NCBI GenBank assembly: GCA_037893245.1
Contig: JBAIAA010000866.1
Location: forward strand, 831,185 to 895,184
Direction: 5' to 3'
Length of the DNA: 64,000 nt
Source: Crossaster papposus
Lineage: Eukaryota > Echinodermata > Asteroidea > Velatida > Solasteridae
The notes beneath the pieces were generated by a model. The model worked only from the letters and a program-made list of their open reading frames with translations, made no database searches and had not been told where the DNA came from. Position numbers and translations under genes: made by a program. Within the stretch, counting starts at the first letter, position 1. Each line of letters begins with the position of its first letter. Below, piece by piece: positions 62,001 to 64,000 of this stretch.

Positions 62001-64000
62001 CCGAGGGATGCATACATGTACATAGCTCCTGAATCTCAGCCCAGGGTGCTATGCGTTCTAGAGAAAGTTAAAAACAGCATATATCCCACATCATAGCAGT
62101 CAAGAGTTGTTAGTTGCTACATTGTACCGTATATAATGCCAATGAATCCAAAAGGCAAATTGTTTTGTTATATTGTGTGCTTTGATACAAAAGAAACACG
62201 GTTCACTAACAATTAAAATCTATTGCTACTTGGCACTAATTCCGCTGTACAGGAAATGATTCAGAAGAAGATTTATTTTCTAGAATAAATCTTAGTGCAC
62301 TTAACAAATATTTAGCATTAAATTTGTGACAATTTGCTGGATATGTTGTTGTCCCTGATGTAGTTCCTGATGGTCCACCACGTAAGGTTACAGTGGAGGC
62401 CTTGAATTCAACTGCCATTGTAGTTAACTGGAGCCCACCTGCATTAGATCGACAACATGGTGAAATTCGTGGATACCAAGTCCACTACCAGGTTGTGACT
62501 GCTGACGAGGAACCATTACAACCACCCAGGGTCAAGTGGGCTGAATTTCCAGATACAAGGGTAAGATGGATTGCTTTATATTCCCTATAAAGCTATTCGG
62601 TAGCTTTCTGCATTGCTACTAAGGTCCAGCGTCCTTATTCATTTATATGTACTCCACAGCGATGCACTGCATTGCTTTTGCGGTGTGTTACTTGCCCCTC
62701 TGGTGTCATCAGTCAGTGTGTCACTGTGTTGGCAGCATCAATATTAATTAAAGGTAGGATACACCATTTGCAGATATCAAAACATATTTACTACCGAATT
62801 GTTAAGAAGTATCTGAAAGTAAATAATGATTCTAGGCATCCATCTAAATTATTGCACTAGATATCCTGTAATTAAAAATTTAATTAAAAAAAAATTTCAC
62901 AATCGCCACACGGAGATCATAAAAAAACCAAGAACAACATAAGAACTGCCCGACGCCAGCTAAAAACAAACGCTGTTTTTCTTTCTTTTCTCGTCATCCA
63001 TGATTGTAAAATTTCAGACAGTTCAGTTAAAGGTAGTATACACCATTTGCAGATATCGAAAATATTTACTACTGAATTATTAAGAAATACCTTACTAAAT
63101 TATAAGTAAATAATGATTCTAGGCATTCAGCAAAAGGATTGCGCTAGATATCCTGTAATTATTAAAAAAAATTGAATTTTATAAAGAAAAATTCGCTCTC
63201 GCCGGACGGCGAGAGCGAAAAAACAAAGATAACATAAGAATAACTGCTCGACCCCGGTTGAAAACAAACGCTGTTTTTCGTGCTTTTCTCTGCATCCATG
63301 ATTGTAAAACTTCGGAAAAGTCAGTTAAACGATATTTACCATGAAATACAACCCCCCAAATCTACCCATTCATGATAATTAAAGCAATTACCAATGGTGT
63401 ATACTACCTTTAAACGATATTTACTATAAAATACAACTCTCTAAATCCACCCATTCCTGATAATTCAAATAATTACCAATGGTGTATCCTACCTTTAAGG
63501 CTTGTCTGGTGACCCCACCCCAGGAAGTTTGGCAAGCCTTGCATGATAATTTATAGCACTACGAATGCATGCACTTTAAATTCCCCGACCCCTATTTTAA
63601 TCTCCCCCCCCCCCTTTTGGCTTCATGCGTAAAAACAGGTTTTCAAAATTTGTGTAACTTTGTTTAAACAAAATGTTTGTTTTGGATTGCTGTACAGCAC
63701 ATGGCATTGCAAAAGATGGAAGATTGCTGTGAAAAGAAACTAAACCATAAAAACTTAATTTTGTTTCTGCCTTATAATTCACTTAAACAATAATGCTATC
63801 CTTGTGTAATGGATGTATTTTGTTTTTTACAGGAAGTTGTGTTGGTAAATCTTTCCCCCAAGACTTACTATTCAATTGAAATTGCTGCCTATACCGTCAA
63901 AGGAGATGGAGAACGTAGTCGACCAAAACTAGTACAAACTCCGGGACAAGGTACAGAGATTTTACAGATGGAATAATTTTTGTTATATTCAATGAAAACA
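35049..64000 (+). CDS. Lar: LAR-type receptor protein tyrosine phosphatase, ectodomain part (12 exons in window)
   Basis: Type IIa receptor tyrosine phosphatases are cell-surface adhesion/signalling proteins that bind proteoglycans and synaptic partners and act in axon guidance and synapse formation. Exons at 35087-35180, 36734-37018, 40683-40862, (41951-42250), 47087-47197, 54053-54325, 55543-55827, 57455-57757, 58918-59199, 60192-60509, 62364-62560 and 63833-63950 join with consistent phases into about 915 codons (about 815 without the optional exon): signal peptide, Ig1-Ig3, FN1-FN5. Diagnostic family segments are GNPDPEITWYKDFIPVD (Ig2), VRRVAPRF and PGGNVNLTC (Ig3), TILVQWEAPETPNG (FN2) and RQHGEIRGYQVHY (FN5). 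Every junction is phase 1 except the one inside FN5 (phase 0). Downstream FN3 domains, the transmembrane helix and the D1/D2 phosphatase domains lie past the window. I cannot tell whether the species has one such gene, as insects do, or several. Confidence 0.95.
35087..35180 (+). CDS. Lar: LAR exon 1: start codon and signal peptide
   Basis: The ATG at 35087 sits in a good context (GCAGCCATGA). It opens 31 codons with a basic/polar start (MTLRQRFGLSSK), a hydrophobic core (WLLIWALGTLVW) and a likely cleavage site after LCVA. The donor AG|GTAAAAGG at 35181 leaves phase 1. A polypyrimidine run ending in CAG at 35048 suggests this exon begins at 35049 with 38 nt of 5' UTR, preceded by an unseen non-coding exon. 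Joining to Ig1 gives CVA-VQPPVI in frame. Signal-peptide sequence is not conserved, so this assignment rests on position, phase and hydrophobicity. Confidence 0.75.
35295..36365. repeat. 16-bp tandem array, about 66 copies (intron 1)
   Basis: GTTTGGTATAGCAATC repeats with constant 16-bp spacing for 62 units (35295-36286). It is followed by variant units (GTTC..., and 17-bp GTTTTGG...) to about 36365. The first two units carry the variants TATATCGATC and TATAGCGATC, so changes cluster at the edges. Immediately left is CAGTGGAACGCCACTATAAC followed by GAACATCACGAGATCCAC, resembling the terminus of pogo/Tigger-type elements, whose interiors carry CGTTATAGC-like words. The array lies wholly in intron 1. 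The long minus-strand frames arise because the unit lacks stops. Confidence 0.97.
36734..37018 (+). CDS. Lar: LAR exon 2: Ig domain 1
   Basis: Acceptor TTTATAG|TTCAG at 36733 and donor GAAA|GTAAGA at 37019; phase 1 at both ends. It encodes about 95 residues of an I-set Ig domain: PPVITTELQSEFGIEGGVVA, first Cys in AFVCQASGDPEP, Trp in FRWEKGS, then SGSVLRIEPLR, second Cys in AEFHCIASNIAGTA and end strand ARLQVYE. SGSVLRIEPLR and CQASGDP match LAR-family Ig1. The loop after the core Trp, which in vertebrate family members is a Lys cluster binding heparan and chondroitin sulfate, reads EKGSRNAQNSR here, with fewer basic residues. Confidence 0.93.
37505..40557. repeat. 3-kb block-structured TG-rich tandem array (intron 2)
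   Basis: The + strand is almost only T and G with scattered C. Blocks run in strict order: (GTTTTT) x65 at 37687-38076; mixed GTTTTTTG/GTTTTT 38077-38263; 15-bp GTGTGTCTTTGTTTT x24 (38264-38623); a 24-bp CTTTCTTTG form x~11.6 (38624-38902); 24-bp form x35 (38903-39742); 25-bp x4 (39743-39842); 26-bp x11 (39843-40128); 25-bp x7 (40129-40303); 19-bp GTGTGTCTTTGTTTTGTTT x8 (40304-40455); 19-bp CAATG form x5 (40456-40550). Within blocks the copies looked identical. The ~1000-residue frames in several phases on both strands exist only because stops are absent. Confidence 0.97.
40683..40862 (+). CDS. Lar: LAR exon 3: Ig domain 2, N-terminal half
   Basis: Acceptor TTCCCTAG|GTACG at 40682 and donor CAT|GTAAGT at 40863; phase 1 at both ends. 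It encodes STSIPAGISVITRHPELSVV, first Ig Cys in ILIHCEAEGNPDPEITW, and YKDFIPVDLSTERVKLTS. NPDPEI.W.KDF.PVD is a signature of LAR-family Ig2. The exon stops in the middle of the domain, before the strand carrying the second Cys. That is also close to where vertebrate PTPRD/PTPRF/PTPRS insert microexon A. Confidence 0.93.
41542..41776. mobile_element. TTAA-type MITE family 2 (CCAGTTCGCGCCGG), complete copy
   Basis: Ends CCAGTTCGCGCCGG and CCGGCGCGAACTGG are perfect inverted repeats, flanked by TTAA (41538-41541 and 41777-41780). Interior words (GCGAGCAAGGCCAGAAATGC, CCCGGCACTATCGGCCTGAA) recur in the copies at 47657-47828 and 57858-58091. Intron 3. Confidence 0.93.
41951..42250 (+). CDS. Lar: LAR exon 4, putative alternative cassette: Ser/Thr-rich 100-residue insert in Ig2
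   Basis: A 300-nt open segment with a good acceptor (pyrimidine-rich, GCTGTCAGCAG|GCATC) and donor (GTATG|GTGAGA). It is phase 1 at both ends, so exons 3 and 5 read in frame with it or without it. It would insert about 100 residues, roughly a third Ser/Thr, with many Pro (TSDPTPSVMSSQPSNSSSVV, PVTSSSSTMAG) and three N-glycosylation sequons (NGS, NFT, NSS). It resembles a mucin-like stalk, not an Ig strand. The position matches the alternative microexon A site in Ig2, but vertebrate inserts are only a few to nine residues. Skipping it yields a canonical Ig2. The remaining doubt is whether it is spliced into this gene at all; there is no homology support. Confidence 0.55.
42458..42735. repeat. 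Probable dispersed element with ATTACTTCCACC ends
   Basis: ATTACTTCCACCAATCATCA at about 42460 is echoed in inverse by AGTGGAAGTAAT near 42724. The body (CAGGATTATTGAAAACCTAC, GGGATTTTAACTAAACTTGG) resembles a repeat common in marine invertebrate introns. A TGTA microsatellite lies at 42500-42527. Confidence 0.4.
43330..43544 (-). mobile_element. TTAA-type MITE family 1, internally deleted copy
   Basis: Begins AGGTAGTATACACCATTGGT and ends GTGTATCCTACCT followed by TTAA. The strand is opposite to 22014-22297. The half left of the central palindrome is collapsed, so GCGATCGCC joins straight to the terminus. Confidence 0.85.
43726..44478. mobile_element. 753-bp TIR element, AGGGAAATTCCA ends, TTAA flanks
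   Basis: AGGGAAATTCCAGGCT starts after TTAA (43722-43725). TGGAGTTTCCCT ends before TTAA (44479-44482). The interior is diverse sequence with no transposase. The terminus is unrelated to families 1 and 2 but shares their TTAA target. Intron 4. Confidence 0.85.
44483..47086. other. Remainder of intron 4
   Basis: It holds AACTTC/ATCAACTTC short tandem repeats (45056-45112), a poly-C tract (45240-45253) and several TACATGTA motifs. No exon-like segment with matching phase and homology was seen, though a microexon could be missed. Confidence 0.5.
47087..47197 (+). CDS. Lar: LAR exon 5: Ig domain 2, C-terminal half
   Basis: Acceptor TTTGAATTAG|CTGG at 47086 and donor AGAG|GTAAGG at 47198; phase 1 at both ends. 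It encodes GLSIRASVFTDSGKYQCAAR then NSAGVRFSKMAVLYVR, with the D-x-G-x-Y-x-C motif and the second Ig2 Cys. Joined directly to exon 3 it gives KLTS-SGLSIRAS, aligning with the RSGALQI region of vertebrate LAR-family Ig2. A CAGG-ended transposon lies only 20 bp into the next intron. Confidence 0.93.
47218..47537. mobile_element. 320-bp CAGG-ended element with 5-bp target duplication
   Basis: CAGGCCCGTACGCAGG and its imperfect complement ending CGTACGGACCTG form the termini. ATGAG flanks both ends (47213-47217 and 47538-47542). Inside, a ~125-bp unit (TTTTGGTCCCATCAGTACAA, ATTCGC, poly-C, AAATTACC) is duplicated. It shares CAGG ends and 5-bp duplications with 15093-15436. It lies 20 bp downstream of exon 5's donor site. 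Confidence 0.8.
47657..47828. mobile_element. TTAA-type MITE family 2, 172-bp shortened copy
   Basis: CCAGTTCGTACCGG ... CCGGCGCGAACTGG flanked by TTAA on both sides (47653-47656 and 47829-47832). It lacks the AGCAAGGCCAGAAATGC part of the 235-bp copies. Confidence 0.9.
49440..49790. repeat. Dispersed repeat with CCTAACCCAAACACTAACCC core
   Basis: A second copy of the repeat at about 34640-34940, same order: GTGGA.ACAT...CTCGTGTACAAAA, then AATATACCCTATATTATACC, then the CTAACCC-rich run, then GAGACCTATTCATCTATAGA. It includes AACCCTAAACCC, telomere-like by chance or origin. It ends with three tandem TCGTGTGTACATGGTCCT units (49818-49885). Confidence 0.7.
49857..50287 (-). pseudogene. 5' end of a piggyBac-like element with transposase N-terminus
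   Basis: Reading the minus strand from TTAA at 50288-50291: CCCTTTCGGCCCTACAGAAC, a second CTGCAGAACGCC.CGGCGTTC subrepeat, then a frame with MKDDIPSNTRLVRLLDLGTV and LEEIFGDEDSKSD, an acidic leader like those of piggyBac-family transposases. It breaks off near 49880 at the GTGTACATGGTCC repeat. TTAA plus CCCTTT termini support the family; the catalytic core is missing. Confidence 0.5.
51427..53321. other. Remainder of intron 5, left part
   Basis: No gene is recognisable. Segments near 51690-51860 and 52060-52440 are somewhat GC-richer (ATGCCGACGACCAGGATCCC, CCCAATTATGGTGGACCTTG) and may be LTR or other repeat remnants, but nothing diagnostic is seen. Confidence 0.4.
53330..53865. mobile_element. 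536-bp hAT-type MITE
   Basis: It is flanked by perfect 8-bp direct repeats AAACGATC (53322-53329 and 53866-53873). Termini TAAGGCTGTCA and TTGCAGCCCTA resemble the TAGGGCTG ends common in hAT elements. Subterminal GGTTAACCGTAACCG-type repeats lie at both ends, with an A-rich interior and no ORF. It lies 187 bp upstream of exon 6. Confidence 0.85.
53933..53956. repeat. Poly-C tract
   Basis: About 24 consecutive C. Similar C or G homopolymers recur in the window at 1230, 4839, 15151, 27944 and 33605. Confidence 0.95.
54053..54325 (+). CDS. Lar: LAR exon 6: Ig domain 3
   Basis: Acceptor TAATTTTCAG|TGAG at 54052 and donor TAGGA|GTGAGT at 54326; phase 1 at both ends. It encodes VRRVAPRFTIFPKSQEVVPG, first Cys in GGNVNLTCAANGSPMP, Trp in VIKWMKGDED, LPVGRSVLVLKKVQE, and second Cys in ADYTCYAMSDLG. 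VRRVAPRF, PGG.VNLTC and PMP..KWM are strongly conserved in LAR-family Ig3. It has N-glycosylation sequons NLT and NGS. Confidence 0.95.
54326..55542. other. Intron 6
   Basis: AT-rich, with no repeat family I could define. Its acceptor side is pyrimidine-rich (TTTTTTCTTTAATTATCAAT then GACAG). Confidence 0.6.
55543..55827 (+). CDS. Lar: LAR exon 7: fibronectin type III domain 1
   Basis: Acceptor ATGACAG|CTCG at 55542 and donor CTGG|GTGAGC at 55828; phase 1 at both ends. It is a whole FN3 domain: RPDPPPVPTLSQHTANTVTV, core Trp in VQWTAGTDDPI, Tyr in DYVLKYEP, YTIRDLLPFTEYNVHVAAVN and TIGPGDFSRALTVTTAQ. The Pro-rich start and L.PFTEY.V.V.A.N pattern fit FN1 of LAR-type receptors. Confidence 0.93.
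55960..56600. mobile_element. TIR element, TATGTGACCTGTCACCACAA ends
   Basis: TATGTGACCTGTCACCACAA then AATGAGAGTAAAGTCG is mirrored at 56565-56600, ~36-bp inverted termini. No ORF. It abuts the related element at 56600-57024, sharing a central CACATATGTG. Intron 7. Confidence 0.9.
56600..57024. mobile_element. Second, diverged copy of the TATGTGACCTG element
   Basis: TATGTGACCTGTCATCACAA begins at about 56600; the end CACAAAATTAGCGTAAAGTT (as complement) closes at 57024. It shares words with its neighbour (AAAATTGAGATAT.GGTATTT, TTTTGACTTTG..TGGCC) but is shorter. Confidence 0.85.
57130..57168. repeat. (ACATAAG)n short tandem repeat
   Basis: About four units of ACATAAG separated by A/AC, just before exon 8. 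Confidence 0.8.
57455..57757 (+). CDS. Lar: LAR exon 8: fibronectin type III domain 2
   Basis: Acceptor TTTAAAAAAAATAG|CACC at 57454 and donor GGAG|GTATGT at 57758; phase 1 at both ends. It encodes APSTPPQEVRAKPLSASTIL, VQWEAPETPNGVVRGYNIYY, a middle with SFWYKHSVEDG, then TYSIRASAFTAIGEGPASTA. TILVQW..PE.PNG...GY..YY and G.GP.S are LAR-family FN2 features. Confidence 0.95.
57858..58091. mobile_element. TTAA-type MITE family 2, complete copy in inverse orientation
   Basis: CCAGTTTGAGCCGG ... CCGGCGCAAACTGG, flanked by TTAA (57854-57857 and 58092-58095). Its interior is the reverse complement of 41542-41776 (GCATTTCCAGCCTTGCTCGC). Intron 8. Confidence 0.92.
58092..58917. other. Remainder of intron 8
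   Basis: No gene or further defined repeat. GTTGCCAATGTTGGCCAATG-type short repeats occur near 58140-58210. Confidence 0.5.
58918..59199 (+). CDS. Lar: LAR exon 9: fibronectin type III domain 3
   Basis: Acceptor CTTGATTAG|TTCCC at 58917 and donor GCCG|GTAAGT at 59200; phase 1 at both ends. It encodes VPSQPEMFVGEAISATQIRL, core Trp in TWRQRETEAQ, YYELYYNDSKTG, YILEDLKPNTVYNIRIAAKS and RAGQGASTPIVSVRTEQA. L.PN..Y..R.AA.S..G.GAST matches family FN3-3. Confidence 0.95.
59746..59868. mobile_element. TTAA-type MITE family 2, truncated copy
   Basis: After TTAA (59742-59745) comes CCAGACCGCGCATGGATTAT, then ACCTCGATCCGAGACGGGTT and AATTTCGGCCTCGGTCGCA, parallel to 57858-58091. It breaks off where the 14-bp tandem array starts. 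Confidence 0.7.
59866..59945. repeat. 14-bp tandem array GTCGCAACGAGTCT, about 5.5 copies
   Basis: Perfect CGCAACGAGTCTGT units; the last degenerates into GAGCTGATCACAACGAGTC. It lies between truncated family-2 and family-1 MITEs. Confidence 0.9.
59962..60104 (+). mobile_element. TTAA-type MITE family 1, right-hand fragment
   Basis: AACGAACACTGTTTTTC through ATTACCAATAGTGTATCCTACCT matches the right ~140 bp of the family. The left part is missing. Confidence 0.8.
60192..60509 (+). CDS. Lar: LAR exon 10: fibronectin type III domain 4
   Basis: Acceptor TTCTTCCACTAG|TTCCC at 60191 and donor GATG|GTATGT at 60510; phase 1 at both ends. It encodes VPGAPPQDIRTTTLSSTSLL, core Trp in IEWEPPIRDRQNGDITSY, YKISYVKIPRNGDD, LVNLDKWTIYQITVMASTKI and GDGPASRPINVETDED. 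APPQD, L.KWT.Y.ITV.A and the TDED end are LAR-family FN4 features. Confidence 0.95.
60510..62363. other. Intron 10
   Basis: It holds a poly-T/A region (60900-60920), a duplicated ACGCTACAAACGAAC (61002-61027) and the 82-bp TTAA element at 61323-61404. No exon-like segment with matching phase was found. Confidence 0.5.
61323..61404. mobile_element. 82-bp micro-MITE, CCCTAACTCCCT ends, TTAA flanks
   Basis: CCCTAACTCCCT and AGGGAGTTAGGG are perfect inverted termini; TTAA flanks both (61319-61322 and 61405-61408). A core with GGAGGATTTTGAAGG links it to the dispersed GGAGGATT modules and to the hairpin at 32486-32544. Confidence 0.8.
62364..62560 (+). CDS. Lar: LAR exon 11: fibronectin type III domain 5, first part
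   Basis: Acceptor CCTGATGTAG|TTCC at 62363 (phase 1) and donor AAGG|GTAAGA at 62561 (phase 0). It encodes VPDGPPRKVTVEALNSTAIV, core Trp in VNWSPPALD, RQHGEIRGYQVHYQVV and EEPLQPPRVKWAEFPDTR. PPRKV.VEALN.TAI and RQHG.IRGYQVHY are near-verbatim family FN5 features. The phase-0 break inside the domain is unlike the other exon borders here. Confidence 0.95.
62752..63494 (+). mobile_element. TTAA-type MITE family 1, outer copy split by another copy
   Basis: It starts AGGTAGGATACACCATTTGC after TTAA (62748-62751) and ends GGTGTATCCTACCT before TTAA (63495-63498). A second member (63031-63409) sits inside it at the family's own CAGTTAAACG, leaving TTAA on both sides. Without that insert and one TTAA the outer copy is about 360 bp. 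Its central palindrome is decayed (TTCACAATCGCCACACGGAG). Intron 11. Confidence 0.93.
63031..63409 (+). mobile_element. TTAA-type MITE family 1, inner 379-bp complete copy
   Basis: It runs AGGTAGTATACACCATTTGC ... GGTGTATACTACCT. Termini carry the coordinated variant TAGTATAC/GTATACTA instead of TAGGATAC/GTATCCTA. The centre is a perfect 13-bp hairpin, TTCGCTCTCGCCG with CGGCGAGAGCGAA (63192-63219), where other copies have GCGATCGC. It is the youngest-looking and longest copy in the window. Confidence 0.95.
63833..63950 (+). CDS. Lar: LAR exon 12: fibronectin type III domain 5, second part
   Basis: Acceptor TTTTTTACAG|GAAG at 63832 (phase 0) and donor ACAAG|GTACAG at 63951 (phase 1). It encodes EVVLVNLSPKTYYSIEIAAY and TVKGDGERSRPKLVQTPGQ, with the L.P.T.YSI..AAYT.KGDG.RS.PK segment typical of LAR-family FN5. 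The domain is completed and phase 1 is restored for the next FN3 exon, which is outside the window. Confidence 0.93.

Overview
This is nuclear DNA from a multicellular animal, not a prokaryote. Coding sequence is split into exons with GT-AG borders, most of the window is AT-rich non-coding DNA packed with transposon remnants, and TACATGTA-type palindromes recur throughout. The host gene and the repeat types suit a marine invertebrate, most likely an echinoderm or another non-vertebrate deuterostome. The species is inference; I cannot name it.

The only host protein gene I can support lies on the + strand from about 35.05 kb and runs off the right edge. It is the extracellular half of a LAR-type (type IIa, PTPRD/PTPRF/PTPRS-like) receptor protein tyrosine phosphatase. 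I place twelve exons: signal peptide (35087-35180), Ig1 (36734-37018), first half of Ig2 (40683-40862), a possible Ser/Thr-rich cassette (41951-42250), second half of Ig2 (47087-47197), Ig3 (54053-54325), FN1 (55543-55827), FN2 (57455-57757), FN3 (58918-59199), FN4 (60192-60509) and FN5 in two parts (62364-62560, 63833-63950). All splice phases agree and give about 915 codons. Later FN3 domains, the transmembrane segment and the phosphatase domains must lie beyond the window. The most interesting feature is the 300-bp, phase 1-1 Ser/Thr-rich exon inside Ig2, close to where vertebrate LAR-type receptors insert the short alternative microexon A.

The left 35 kb has no intact host protein gene. 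It holds a duplicated 0.72-kb unit (1-1107), a 7 x 199 bp satellite (2662-4054), a tRNA-Leu(UAA) gene on the minus strand (5951-6033), a perfect ~502-bp spacerless palindrome (6745-7246), TTG/TAG-rich minisatellites, an intact Tc1/mariner-type transposase ORF (9662-10768), a broken TATDN2-like nuclease copy (12983-14695), a decayed Ty3/Gypsy pol fragment (14813-15985) abutting a 1.8-kb foldback element whose arms are arrays of TGACGTCA, several non-autonomous TIR elements, and two decayed LINEs in opposite orientations (29880-32340 minus, 32410-34080 plus).

The introns of the receptor gene carry extreme tandem repeats: a 16-bp unit repeated about 66 times in intron 1, and in intron 2 a 3-kb TG-rich array of perfectly homogeneous blocks whose unit steps through 6, 15, 24, 25, 26, 25 and 19 bp. 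They also carry many MITEs. Several unrelated MITE families are flanked by TTAA, and a nested pair in intron 11 shows directly that TTAA is the duplicated target.
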